Of a DNA stretch of 64,000 nt, positions 22,607 through 33,257 are shown in pieces. Position 1 is the stretch's first letter; the number at the start of each line of letters is the position of its first letter. The notes under the pieces were generated by a model. The model saw only the letters and a list, made by a program, of their open reading frames with translations. It searched no databases and was not told the DNA's origin. Source of the stretch: Engraulis encrasicolus (Eukaryota > Chordata > Actinopteri > Clupeiformes > Engraulidae); NCBI RefSeq assembly GCF_034702125.1, contig NC_085873.1, forward strand, positions 42,988,348 to 43,052,347. Direction: 5' to 3'. The translations under genes were made by a program, and so were the position numbers.

Positions 22607-22787
22607 ACTCCAAAGCTCTCTGCAAGGTGGAGAAGTTACTTCTTAGCAAAAGGGTCCTGGCAGATGTGCAGAAGCTCAGCTCCAACTACCAAACGTCAAC
22701 ATTGGAGTCATTCCATAGTGTGCTATTAAGATTCCCACCGAAGAATGTGGTCTTCTACACATCTAGGTGGCACCAGTACAGCTTATG
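22607..22787 (+). pseudogene. Transposase relic, last recognisable exon
   Basis: After acceptor TTGGTAG the frame reads VEKLLLSKRVLADVQKLSSN, YQTSTLESFHSVLLRFPPKN and VVF, matching the family block that contains the final acidic catalytic residue (LESFHS). Similarity ends at about 22757, and a divergent tail reaches a stop at 22787. The usual downstream residues are absent, so the gene is 3'-truncated here. Confidence 0.68.
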
Positions 22788-23287
22788 ATTGATCAATGTA
22801 GTATATAGAGGAAGTTCTTGGTGCAGCAATGCTGAGATGTAAAACCTACGATACAGACATGCCGTGACCCTGGTTCGTATATAAAGTTTATAAAATGTAC
22901 TACGGCTTCCTGCTTCATTTCTACCTTACAACATAACACAAAGTAAAATTTCAAAGGAGTAAACGTTTGAAAGACATTTAGGCGAGTACATCTATGCAAA
23001 AAAAAGACCTAACCCCAAAAAAATTGATACAAAAGGTTTTTCAACTGATTTTGTTACCTCTAAGTGTCCTTAATAACATACTAAAAATCTAGGAAAATCT
23101 GACTTCAGGAAAGGTGTCATTTTCAAGATCAAAGTTTTTTAAAATGAAGGATACTACATGATAATTACATTGGCATGAACTAACATGTTTTCAGGATCTG
23201 TTTGTTTGGAGTGCTGTTTGGGTGGATAAAGACACTACTGCTATGATAATATCCATGTGCTGTTTGTCAGGGCACATCAGTGATGAA

Positions 23288-23900
23288 TCATGGTGTCACT
23301 AGGTATTTTGGGTCTTTCAGCAGCTGAACTGAATAGACAGGAGCCACTACATGTGTAAGTAGAGGGCAAGGTGAAACGGTTGGTACTGGAGACAGACAAT
23401 GTCCTGAAAGGAAATAGGGCTTTAGCATAGCTTTCGGGTAAGCCAGAGTAGGGCCTGTTGTAGCTTCATAGGCAAGGGTCAGGGCCTTGTATTCAATTAG
23501 GGCATGAAAAAGAGGACATGACTGGGAAACTGAGGCTATGTGGTCAGAGAATGATAGATGGTCATCAACAATGACACCTAGATTTCTTGTGGCCTTATTT
23601 GAGTCAACAGTAGCAGAATCCATATTGAGCTCGATATCATGGCAACCTAAATCTTTGGCTGGGATCACCAGCAGTGCATTTGGGCGAGGCTCAACTGAAG
23701 GTTGCATTCCTTCATATTTGTGGATAGTTCAGAGACGCAAGCGGAAATGTGTGTGACCGTGGAGTCATCTGGCACAAAGTAACTGTGCTTCATCGGTGTA
23801 ACAGTAGTATGAGAAGCTGTGAGAACAGATAACATGGCCCAGTGATGTGGTGTAAATGGCAAATAGGAGTCCTAGCACCAGCCCTTAGGACACCTCTGTG
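23288..23900 (-). pseudogene. Degenerate LINE reverse transcriptase fragment
   Basis: Read on the minus strand, about 23890-23670 resembles the palm after the catalytic box (PDDSTVTHISACVSELSTNM, then LQLSLAQ); the catalytic YADD is mutated. A frameshift leads into ALLVIPAKDLG, NLGVIVDDHLSFSDHIASVS, then, after an internal deletion, KALTLAYEATTGP. These are known blocks of fish CR1/L2-like reverse transcriptases. Multiple stops and the deletion make it inactive. It is a different, older copy from the one at 18.1 kb. Confidence 0.72.
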
Positions 23901-24394
23901 GAGAGGCTATGATTTGAGGACAGCTGACCTTGCCCTTGATACATGCTAAGAATGATACCACCAGACTCAAAAAATGTCTGGAAGAACTTGAGACACATAA
24001 AACTCAATTATTTATCTAAGAGAGATGTTAAATAATCATGTTTTGAAAAAAGATGCTAGCTGGTGTGTCTGCACAGAGATTTTTAGATTTACTACAAAAC
24101 AAAAAGAGATGTCCATAATCTCTTCTGAAGATATCTTCTGGCTTACTAGAAACAAAATAAAAGAGTAATTTTGAGCTTGGCCTTTTCAGATTTTGAGGTT
24201 TTGCATTTTGAAATTTAATGCATATTTAATTAGATATAGTCCAATTACCATATTAAAACATAACATTTCAGAAAACTTGCAATACATTTTTTTCTCACAA
24301 ATATGTGAGTAATCACCGGATTAAGTTTCATGGTGATATCGGCAAGCTAAATTTTTTGGCCTATTCACCTGGAGTGTCTCTTGACCCTTATAAT

Positions 24395-26760
24395 CAGGGG
24401 TGCACATAACTTTTTTTGAGTGTTTCTCATAGGAGGACCAGCCAATATTTTTTGGTACTCACCTCATCCGCGATAGCCTAAGACTTAAAAGTCCTCCTCA
24501 CTGTCGCCCCCATTGTCCTCCTCAGTGTCGCGCTCACTGTCCTCTGCTGCAGTGTCCTGTGTGGCAGATGCTGCTGCTGCTGTAGATGGACCTCCTTGGC
24601 CTTGGTTGAGCCTCCGGTTGGCTGTCTCCATCCACAGGTCAACAGCTGGCTGTGGGTTAAATGTCTCTGTGGTCTGCTTTGACAGGTGGATGTGCATAAG
24701 GGCTGAGAGACGAGCATGTGACAGGCGTGATCTGTACTTGGTTTTGATTATGTTTAGATGTGAAAAACCTCTCTCACAAGCTGCACTGCTCAAGGGCAGT
24801 GCAAGAGACAGTTCAACCAGCTCTTTGATGTTAGAGTAAGCATCCAGGTTACTTGGATTATTTACTATTTGGACTAGGTCATACACAGAATATGCTCCCA
24901 GGCGTTTTGCTGACTGCTTTAAACGCATCCATTCTGTCAGAGTGATGTCTTTATTGAGCTGCAAGATGGCCTCATATCTTTTGAGAATGTCAGAAATTGT
25001 TGTGTTTCCAAAACTGTGGAGGTCTTGCATTGCCTGAGGCCATGTTGAAGGGTCAAATACTAAGAAATGATCACATGACTTAAGGGATTCATATCTGCTT
25101 TCAAACTCTTCAATTAACCCACTGAGTAAGTCTGCCTTGTCTCTGTCAGCCTCAGCATTGGAAACAGTCTGTGCACTGTGGTCTTCATCATCCAGCCTAA
25201 GTTTGAATTGCCCAATAGCCACCATGAGTTCGTCCTTACATTCCCCAATAGTCAGCTTTTCTTTCTGAAATCTGATTGATGTGGTCTTCAAAATGCTGCC
25301 AATGTCAAGCATGTGTGTTAGAAAGCATTGAAAACGCTCTGTACAGATGTGCTGCAAGTCAGGGTTATCACTTGTAGCCAATTGCATTTTAATGGCTGGC
25401 AATAGTCTTGATATTTTTAACAGTACGTCATGCCGCCATGCAGACCACCTAATATTATGAAACTTTCCCAATTTCACAAAAGAGATCCCATTTTCTTCAC
25501 AAAGCTTCTGCAATGCAGCTGTTTTTTTCGCACCACCTTTCTGTAAATAAAATTGCAGCAGCCTGACCACTGACTGATTGAACGTCTTGCAGTATGGAAC
25601 ATTACGGTCAGCTGATTTTGCGCAATTCTCCAGCGTGTGTGCAGTGCACAGAACGTGCACAAGAGAGTCTCCGATCGCCACTAGTCCCCTCAGTTTCGGT
25701 ACAACGCCGTTGTACACCCCGACGTTAACAGCTGCTCCGTCTGTGCACACAGCGACCACTTTTGTTCTCCAGTCGTCCAATCCCGAGTCACGAAAAAGTT
25801 TCACAAGCCCATCTGTAATTGCCTGTGCCGTGCGGTCGGCACCCAGTTCAATAAATCCGAGGAAGTCTGACGAAAACTGTCCATTGCTGGATACTGACAC
25901 AATGTAAACGATTTCCTGCTCAGTTTTAGTGATATCCTCAGACCTGTCAAAAAGCAGTCCCCAAAATAGAGCAGCCTGCACCTTTGCTTGTAACTCCCCG
26001 CTGATAGTTTGAGCAATGCTCTGCATAATCCTTGTCCCCCCTTCACGTGAATGATAAGCAGTCCCGACATTAACTCCTAACCGCTTCAGCAGAGGAATAT
26101 CCTCCGCAAATGAAGACATGGGACGTGCATGTTTGGCTTTATGGAAAGCAAGAAGAAAAACATTAAAAAGAGCTTGCCTTTGTTCCTCAGTAAGCTTATC
26201 TCGCCATTTGCTAAGTGGACGACTTGCTATGTCTTCTCGGCTAGCTTGTTTATTAGTAATGGCTTGCGCTACTGCGGTATGTTCCTTGCTCTTTTCGTGT
26301 TTGGTAAATGACGGATGGTTGAAATTCTTCGACCCTTTATAAAACGCACCTGTCTTGTCTGCTAGCTGTGGATGTGCACGGCAAGTTTTGCACCACATTT
26401 CAGTCCGCTCATCATTAGCCTCAAGCCAGGGAACGTCTTGCAGCCACTTCTCAGAAAAAAGTATTTTCTTCGGCTCTGGCTCCAGTTGCTGTTTCTTAGT
26501 TGGGGGCGAAACTCCAAAGAAGCTGCTTACTGTTGTCTGTTTCTTTTTAGACATTTTTTTTTTTTAGATTTTTTTGACTGTAATTACCAACATTTTACAC
26601 CAATATACACTGGTAACATGAACAACGATGTGAAATATTTCGAGAGGGATGGCTCAACTTCTAGGCAGTACGCAAGAGCGCGGTAGTGACCCAAGTGGCA
26701 GTGCGCGTCGCTCATTTTTGGTGCGCATGCGCACCTGCGTACCAGTTATGTGCACCCCTG
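24395..26760 (-). mobile_element. Complete autonomous-looking hAT transposon
   Basis: 2366 bp. Perfect 16-bp TIRs, CAGGGGTGCACATAAC at 24395-24410 and its inverse at 26745-26760. Flanked by a perfect 8-bp duplication, CTTATAAT (24387-24394 and 26761-26768). The duplication fits the nTnnnnAn pattern of the Ac-like hAT group. A single intronless 689-codon transposase gene on the minus strand fills the element. Identical TIRs, identical duplication and an unbroken gene indicate a young insertion. It is nested within the 22979-26898 element. Confidence 0.93.
24485..26554 (-). CDS. hAT family transposase (ZNF862/KIAA1586-like)
   Basis: 689 codons, intronless, ATG at 26554 and stop at 24485, entirely within the TIRs. 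Residues about 30-95 form a TTF/BED-like zinc finger (MWCKTC: C55, C58; H86, H92) for DNA binding. D203 (LLFDRSED) and D272 (CTDGAAVN) are likely first and second catalytic acids. CTAH near 303-306 is the hAT C/H motif. The C-terminal dimerisation block begins near 578 (ELVELSLALPLSSAACERGF) with E594 as the likely third acid. The tail is alanine-rich then strongly acidic. It would bind the element ends and catalyse cut-and-paste transposition in the nucleus. Architecture resembles the zinc-finger hAT proteins related to vertebrate ZNF862 and KIAA1586. No stop or frameshift is seen, so activity is possible. Confidence 0.92.
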   Translation of the reverse strand: MSKKKQTTVSSFFGVSPPTKKQQLEPEPKKILFSEKWLQDVPWLEANDERTEMWCKTCRAHPQLADKTGAFYKGSKNFNHPSFTKHEKSKEHTAVAQAITNKQASREDIASRPLSKWRDKLTEEQRQALFNVFLLAFHKAKHARPMSSFAEDIPLLKRLGVNVGTAYHSREGGTRIMQSIAQTISGELQAKVQAALFWGLLFDRSEDITKTEQEIVYIVSVSSNGQFSSDFLGFIELGADRTAQAITDGLVKLFRDSGLDDWRTKVVAVCTDGAAVNVGVYNGVVPKLRGLVAIGDSLVHVLCTAHTLENCAKSADRNVPYCKTFNQSVVRLLQFYLQKGGAKKTAALQKLCEENGISFVKLGKFHNIRWSAWRHDVLLKISRLLPAIKMQLATSDNPDLQHICTERFQCFLTHMLDIGSILKTTSIRFQKEKLTIGECKDELMVAIGQFKLRLDDEDHSAQTVSNAEADRDKADLLSGLIEEFESRYESLKSCDHFLVFDPSTWPQAMQDLHSFGNTTISDILKRYEAILQLNKDITLTEWMRLKQSAKRLGAYSVYDLVQIVNNPSNLDAYSNIKELVELSLALPLSSAACERGFSHLNIIKTKYRSRLSHARLSALMHIHLSKQTTETFNPQPAVDLWMETANRRLNQGQGGPSTAAAASATQDTAAEDSERDTEEDNGGDSEEDF

Positions 26761-27031
26761 CTTATAATAAGCCTATGGCAGCCATGTTGAAAAAACTCAT
26801 TTCCCAAAGTCAGATTTTACTAGATTTTCAGTATGTCATTTAGCAGGTCCAATAGTAATAGACCCTAAATGTAATTAAACCCTAAATGTACTCGCCTAAT
26901 TCACCACTACCGTGGTGGTAAAGCATGAGCTATCGAGTCTAGAGCTCTACTAGATGGTCTTGCAGCTGCTGCCATGTTAGCCTGGTGACAAGATGCACCA
27001 CTGGTAATAACCATAATTATCCGTACCTTAA

Positions 27032-27190
27032 AGGGGTATGCCACTATTTTGGGGCTCAGTACTGTTAAAATCCATGCCCTAGGTTTAGTAAGGAGGAAAT
27101 TGGTCCTATTTTTCACATCAGTGCCTGTCTTTGTTTTAGACTCCCTCTGGAAGGTGAAATGTAGCTAAGCTAGCGAGAGTCAATGTAAAC
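27032..27190 (+). repeat. 5' part of a TTAA-type MITE
   Basis: TTAA at 27028-27031 is followed by AGGGGTATGCCACTATTTTG, an end I recognise as a common fish repeat terminus. The matching inverted right end was not found in the window, so the element is truncated or the right end has diverged. Confidence 0.5.
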
Positions 27191-27370
27191 GGGTAGATGA
27201 CGTGACGTGTAAATTTTGCTGTCGCAGGCTCTTAAAATTAAGTAAATTCATGCTTTCAAAATGGTCAATGCTTTAAATGATTAAACTAATGTCGTTGTTG
27301 TGAAAAAGTAATGTGTAATAAATCCAGAGCTTAAATAAGTATACTTAATTTTGAGTCAAATGTCACATTT

Positions 27371-29013
27371 GTCCTATGGTGTGGCAAGCCTGGTTCTCCA
27401 TATTAAAACATTTTTAAATAAATAATCAAAGCTCAGTCATTTGTCTAAACAGCCCTGGCATGTTTTTCAAGGTGTCTATTTTAGCAAGTGGCAATGCTTA
27501 ATTTTTTTCCTGTTTTTCTGAGACCGTATGGACTTATGAAACTTTGTCGCAGAAAATAATGTCCTGTGGTGTGACATCATTTTTTTGGTTAATTCTGTGG
27601 ATAATTAACTATTGTTGAAGCTCCAGCGGTACATAAATTGTGACTTTAGACCCTTAAGAAGCCAATGGCAAGGGTGGATTTTAGATTTTTCTCTCAGAGT
27701 TCTTCAGTCAATCAATTATGTTTTGCTTTCACAAGATGTATTAGTTTTATAGTCCTTTGGTGTGACAGCCATAAAATACATTTTGACAATAGTGTATATT
27801 TTTCATATTTTTTTCTTATGTAGATGTATGAAAATGCATCTTACTAAAGGTGAAATTGTATTTCAGTTGGCAACGACATGGCTTTAAATTAACTCAAAAG
27901 CTCAAAAGTCCTATGGTGTGATGGTAAAAGTCCTATGGTGTGATGGTAGAAGTCCTATGGTGTGACACTTTGGAGTATCACACCAAAGGACAAACAGGTC
28001 ACACCAATGGACTAGATATTTGAGAAATAGCTTTTAAAACAACTGGTAGTACATTTTTTTTTTTTTTTTTGACTAGATAAATATTGTGTATTCAAATTAC
28101 TTATTCCTTTATTGGCCTTTGGAATTTATACTTTGATGCATTGTTGATGAATATTTGCTGTTGATTTTAGATACTGTCAAATGATATAAAATGTCATTAA
28201 TGGTGCTTTGAAACCATAAAATATAACGGTAACAGTGAAGGAAAGATCAGTGAGAGAGTATATAGAGGAGTATAGATGAATAAAGTATGCTGTGGAGAGC
28301 TCAATATACAGCATAAATGTGCTGTCCAGCTTGAGATACCAAACAGGCACTGGCCACTACACACTACAGGTTCAATGGTGTGACAGTCATAGCATACCTA
28401 CAAAAGTGTGATGGTCATGCCAAGGTCACCCTTCAGTATGAGTCTTATGAGCTCTGCAGGTTACATTCAATGACCGCATGGCTGTCATTAAGAGTTACGA
28501 TAGGCTGATAATCAACGATTCAAAGACTTATAAGTGTAAAGTGTAGGTCCATATTGACTACAACATTATATTATGATCAAAAGACAAAATAATCATGTTG
28601 ATATATTTGTTTCTGGCTCAGTTTTGCATTTCTGTCCTTTAGCGTGACATGAATGTCCTGCGGTGTGACATGTTTTAAACGCTCAAATATTTGTTTGAGC
28701 TAAACAATATTTTGATATAGTTTGATAAACACTGAATATTGCATTAGGGAAGAACAAATTATCGTCCCTGAAAAGTTAGTATAAATTCGGACAATTTTGA
28801 ACATTTAAAAGAAAGATATCCCTGTTTTTCCTCGAAGGTTTCTAATAATCTCACATCTAATGGGAAAAAAAATACTTAAATGGTAATTTCTCATTAAATT
28901 AAGACTTTAAAAAATTGCAATAAATATGAAGAGTATAACAATGTTCATAAAACTCCATCAAGCCATTTCTACATTACTTAATATATTTATTTCTTAACGT
29001 CACACCAAAGGAC
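27371..29013. repeat. Dispersed 15-bp motif cluster (GTCCTATGGTGTGAC)
   Basis: AT-rich, non-coding DNA carrying about eleven or twelve close matches to GTCCTATGGTGTGAC. Forward copies lie at 27371, 27561, 27752, 27908, 27930, 27952, 28370 (partial), 28634 and 28655. Reverse copies lie at 27978, 27998 and 28999. Three forward copies at 27908-27966 form tandem 22-bp units, immediately followed by two reverse copies. Spacings of 190 and 191 bp separate the first three. I know of no named feature with this pattern; subterminal transposase-binding repeats are the simplest guess. Confidence 0.75.
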
Positions 29014-29861
29014 ATATTTTCAGCAAATTGCTTTATCAACGTAAATAAATAATCAATGAATAGACCAACATTGTGATCACTTGGATTTTTTGAAAGATTA
29101 ATTGCTGCACTACATAGACATATACTATTTTTCCCTCATAAACAATGTTTTGTGAAAAAAATGTTTTTTGCTGCCTATCCGTCATCTACCCAAACACGTA
29201 GCACCACCCACTATACATGTTTTACTCCTAATTGACTCGCGATGCACGCTTGTTTATACCGAGTACACATAACAAAAAAAGGTCTCCTAATTGCCGTCTT
29301 GGCATTTGGGATTGTTGGGACTATTTTTTTGCTGACCGCAGCCGTGTTTTACATGCCGAATTACTGCTGCTCCACAACAGCTGACGAGCTGGGCTGATGA
29401 GGAAGTTGAATCAGCTGCTCACGTTTAAATGTATTAATACATTTATCTTTATTATTTATCTAGTATGCCCATGAAAACCGTATAACAGTAGGAGGAAATT
29501 ACATGCAACCATGCAAAGACTTTTATGTGAACCATCACAATTCAACTAACTGAAAAATAAGGGCTGGCATGTCTGACATTGAGACAATGATGCTGGACCA
29601 AAATACTACCTCTCTTGGCTGAACCGGCCACCAGAAGTTAGCATGGAGAGCGATCCTGCAAGATTTACAATTAGGCAAGGCTACTAACAACGGAGATGTT
29701 GTTTGTCTGAGCTGACATGTATCAAGATGAGCCACCTTCGATCGGGAGTTTACTGCATTACGATTGTGGCTGCTTTGTGGATTGTATCAAGATGGGCCAT
29801 ATCTTCCGGAGATTATTGAAGAGGAATTACACTGATTGTGGATGTGATTCATTGTTTATTA
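29014..29861. other. No gene recognised
   Basis: AT-rich DNA. Short frames only. No repeat boundary found apart from the hAT-type element that begins at 29862. Confidence 0.4.
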
Positions 29862-30211
29862 CAGTGTTTCTCAACAGGGGTGCCGGGGCACCCTGGGGTG
29901 CCGCGGAAACAAATAAATAATTGGAAATAAAAAAATAAATTATGTAATATAACACATTTGTCTAAATTGATCAGTTAATGCTAGTCAGTGGAATCTTTCA
30001 TTTGCCATTTACACACAATAAAGTAAATATAGGTCGCCCCAGTCAGCTGCAACTTCGAACGTAGGTCGTGTGACGTCTCCAAATGTGTTACTTTTCTAAG
30101 CTTGTGTGGTATCGGATACGATGCCATGTTACGGGTTGTTGGTATGGGGTGCCTTGAAATTTTTCATGAATTGAAAGGGTGCCTCGCCTAAAAAAAGGTT
30201 GAGAAACACTG
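29862..30211. mobile_element. hAT-type MITE with 8-bp TSD
   Basis: 350 bp with ends CAGTGTTTCTCAAC and GTTGAGAAACACTG, perfectly inverted, flanked by a perfect 8-bp duplication, GTTTATTA (29854-29861 and 30212-30219). The subterminal GGGGTGCCGGGGCACCCTGG block is itself palindromic. The ends are typical of Charlie-like hAT non-autonomous elements. Confidence 0.9.
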
Positions 30212-31229
30212 GTTTATTACACATTTCACATGCTCTTTTCTGCGGGATCAACTCGAAAGTTGAAGGACACCGTTGTTCCGTTTACAAGCCTCAGACCGTA
30301 AGTATTGTGGCTATTATCACACAGCTGTTTTGGTTAGCATACCGTGTACATTTCCCTCGATTGCAGTAGTCAATGTCATGTCTGAACAGTAGCCTAACCC
30401 AAGAAAGGCGTTGTGTTGTCCCCCTCTTCCCTGTTGTTCTGTTGATTCAGAGAACAGAATAATAATTTGGCCATAGCTTTCATAGCTGACAATCTGGAAA
30501 GCTGGGCTATTCATTTTAAGCGCAGAGTATGACTACTGAAAGCTGCCTACTGCCACGAGCCGCAATAAGAATGACTTCAATAGCGCTCGTCTCGCAGATC
30601 TTTTCGAAGGTGTGCTATGGTGGGACACAAAATCTATAATAGCTACATGGATCTAGACTACTGTATGCACACATCTATTTACATTGGCATACGGTTATTC
30701 GGGGGACTGTCCACTTATTGTAAGGTTTGTGTTTTAGTCCACAGCCAGGATATATGCACGAGTGTGGCATCGTCTTCTATTTATTAAACGTGGTAAAATT
30801 TAAATCCGAAGTGGTTAATTTCTAGTTGTAGCGCAAGCTGTCTTTTTGAGTTTTCCGCCTTCCGGACTCACGTGTATTTGTTTCCATCAACAAAGTCCCA
30901 GCTGGAGGAAGTGACGTCGACGGATGTTTAGCAGCAGAAAAGCTAATCGTCTCGTGTGTTGTTACTAATAAACTCCTGGACTATGTACACAGTTTCAAAT
31001 TCATCTTTTTGTGAGTACAAACCACATTTGTTATACTGTAGAAGTTTGGTGTCATGACATGTTATTTTTGTGGGGAAAGTTTGGAGACGGTGCCCAGTAT
31101 CCATATGCGCTTGAGTCAAGCTATCCGGAATAAACATTGAATAACACGGCAACTCTGTTGATGTAAGCCTGCGGCAGAAAACACTTCGGGTGTAAAGGTG
31201 GATGGGTGTCACGGTTCAAATGGCATTAG
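30212..31229. other. No gene recognised
   Basis: About 1 kb without a supported gene. It precedes the SWIM/KDZ-like exon and may contain its undetected upstream exons, but I could not recognise any. Confidence 0.4.
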
Positions 31230-32696
31230 GGTGATTCTACTCCGAACCATCGCTTTAATAAGAAGAATTTAAAGACACACATAGGACGGCACCACTGTAA
31301 CTTAAAGGACATTACAGCTGACCATCATCTGGCATGCCAAGCAGTTGACGTCGAAAGGGGTATTTTTGCTGTTATGAAGTCTTTCAGCAGCAACAGTCCA
31401 CCCATTCATGTTCAGAAGCGGATATCAGGTATAAACTGTGAAGTAAGGTGTGGGCTGGATGCCTGTGTGTGCAACATAGAGGTGATGGAAAGGAATGGGT
31501 ATATATCCTTTGATTGTGTTCATCTGGCAGCACAGGCTGATGGAATTCCTCTCAGTGTCGAGGTTGTGGGGAGCTCATCCTCAGTCCGATACGTTTCCAT
31601 TCATGATGAGAATTTGTCGTATTACAACAAGTTTGAGAGGGTAATGGTTAAGTTTGACGTGGTTAACAACACATGGCATTGCCACTGTGTGAAGTCAAAG
31701 CAAACATGTATCCATAAAGCCATTGCTAAATGGCACCTCTTCCAAACAAAGAAGGAGCTCTTCACCGGAGAAGAGAGTGAGGAAAGCCAAGAGATTGAGG
31801 ATTCTGAAGACGAGGTGCGGCCAGTTTCCTCAGGACATCTGCTGTATCCCCCGAGAGGTGCAGACTTGGAGAGGGTGGTCACCTACATCCACAGCAAGAA
31901 AAGGCTGCCAGTCGACTTGCCTTCAAAAGTGCATGGGTTGGAGAGTGAGACAGATTTGCCGAGAAGACTCATGCCTAAAGAGTGCATTTGTCCCGAATGT
32001 GCTGGGGACCTCGGTGAAGTCTTCACAATCAGTAGATCAGCCAAAATTATCACTGTGAAGGGAGTCGTTGAGGGTAAGTGTCACAATTAAAACTTACATT
32101 GTTATAATTGCTTTTTCCTGTCGTAAATACCACCACTGTGTTGTATGCTGTGATTATGCCCTGAATTGTAAGTAGCTTTGGATAAAAGTGTCTACCAAGT
32201 GTAATGTAACTACATAACCTGATGATCTTGTGTATTTCAGGTGTGACCACAATGGGGAAACGATGCAGAGCTTGCTCAATGGTCGTGCGGTACCAGGAAT
32301 GGGACGACGGCTTGCACAACTTTAACGACAGTCATTCTGACGCTCCATTTCTGCTTATATCTTAGGAACTGTCTTCAGGTAGATTTCAATATGTGAAAGA
32401 CATATAAATGTGACCATACTGCATGTTAAATGTGTTACTTTGACATTCAATGTGTTTTTGTACAGCTGGTCACCAATTCAGCAATTGCAATGTGCATGCA
32501 CACTGGGGCAATTTCTGTTTTGTTCCAGACCCACACAGCTCTTGGTCGAGCAATTGAGACCTGGGAGCTGACTTCTGGGCAGAAGTATCCGAACCCAAAC
32601 CACATCATACAAGGTTACCTGCACTTCGAAGCCCTCACAGACCACGACTACAGTTTCGCATGTGTCCGCTGCGGATACCATCCCCCTGTTGTCTTT
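31230..32696 (+). pseudogene. SWIM-finger, KDZ/Zisupton-like transposase gene relic (HMGXB3-like in fish)
   Basis: Exon 1 (about 31230-32073; first internal ATG 31374) reads KTHIGRHHCNLKDITADHH, then a SWIM zinc finger WHCHCVKSKQTCIHKAIAKW (CxC...CxH) near residue 100 of the Met-started frame, an acidic region and ECICPECAGDLGE. Donor GTAAGT. Exon 2 (32241-32378) reads GKRCRACSMVVRYQEWDDGL, then shifts frame near 32330, giving a premature TAG at 32363; in the other frame the expected leucine-rich end reaches the donor. Exon 3 (32529-32696) reads HTALGRAIETWE and GYLHFEALTDHDYSFACVRC. These blocks match fish proteins with SWIM and KDZ-transposase character, some named HMG-domain-containing 3-like. 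The rest of the nuclease was not found. Family name from memory. Confidence 0.62.
32097..32225 (+). repeat. Fish SINE/LINE tail in intron
   Basis: Contains TTGTAAGTAGCTTTGGATAA followed by AAGTGTCTACCAAGTGTAATG, a diverged version of the very common fish retroposon 3' segment (AAGTCGCTTTGGATAAAAGC). It lies in the first recognised intron of the SWIM/KDZ-like relic. The 5' end is not defined. Confidence 0.6.
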
Positions 32697-32903
32697 GTAT
32701 GTTTACCTATTTGTTTTTATACTTGCCTCTTGTTAACATACTTACACCCCCACTCCCTCTTTCTGTCTCTCTAGCCCTGCAGGAGAAACCGGGATACCCA
32801 CCCAACCCTCTGCATCTGCCCAACTCGGTGCCACACACTTGAAGCCGCAATGACTGAAAGGTATCACATACTGTATGATGGAGCCATATTTGTTATGTGC
32901 ATA

Positions 32904-33257
32904 TAGCCTGGTAAACAAGCGCCACCCTCTGGACGCCAAAATATTTTGTCTACTGGTGGTCTGGGCACGCTTAATGTAAAATTCTGCCTGCGTGCCACGA
33001 CTCTGATTCAAAACACATCTCTGCGTTGTGATTGGTGTTGCCAAAGCGGGCAGGGTTTTGATGGAGTGGCGAAAAAGCTCGAAACGCTGGGAAAGCACAA
33101 CAACGAGAAAGGTGGCGCTGATTGGTCAAGCGTTGGCCTATTGGCACAGGCACAGTTTGAAAGACAACAGGTTGTTCTCAACAGTCTTCGAATGTATCGT
33201 TCATCGTGGCCAGACTAAATTACACATCCAATACATTTAGGCTGGTTAATCAGGCTA
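32904..33257. mobile_element. TAGCCTGGTAAAC family element with 9-bp TSD (copy 1)
   Basis: 354 bp, beginning TAGCCTGGTAAACAAGCGCC and ending CTGGTTAATCAGGCTA. Flanked by a perfect 9-bp duplication, ATGTGCATA (32895-32903 and 33258-33266). A 101-bp relative at 60347-60447 also has a perfect 9-bp duplication. Nine bases is the Mutator-like (MULE) size, although these short TIRs are not MULE-typical. Confidence 0.85.

Larger units (their letters stand above)
8190..22787 (+). pseudogene. THAP-domain, Kolobok-like transposase gene relic (multi-exon)
   Basis: A string of plus-strand exons in family order: THAP-like domain (8190-8430), linker with motif ACQTDPPILSTKGTQLS (9630-9750), acidic linker (9904-10541, split by a MITE), zinc-ribbon-like region (10678-10948), GGDMRADSPG exon (16991-17152), a short exon (21676-21730), the VTDRH...DVWHFEKG exon (21891-22071), a basic exon (22256-22504) and a C-terminal exon (22607-22787). 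Many splice sites are good: GTAAG at 17153, TTTCACCAG before 22256. Lesions include TGG-to-TGA at 10850, a frameshift near 17050, a TAA at 22483 and a divergent C-terminus. The exon pattern matches fish THAP/Kolobok-type transposases as I remember them; Kolobok versus a related superfamily is not proven. The introns hold a LINE, an AKT fragment and several nested elements. Confidence 0.7.
22979..26898. mobile_element. Long-TIR element hosting LINE and hAT insertions
   Basis: The left end TTAGGCGAGTACAT and right end ATGTACTCGCCTAA are inverted. Further blocks inside match too, such as ATACTAAAAATCTAGGAAAA on the left and, inverted, TTTTACTAGATTTTCAGTAT on the right, giving arms of about 120 bp. 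The hAT transposon at 24395-26760 and a LINE relic are inside. Own coding sequence is not visible. The superfamily is unknown. Confidence 0.6.

Noticed and set aside
27908..28012. CRISPR-like array
   Set aside because: The short 22-bp spacing, tandem identity of the spacers, presence of inverted copies and eukaryotic context do not fit CRISPR.
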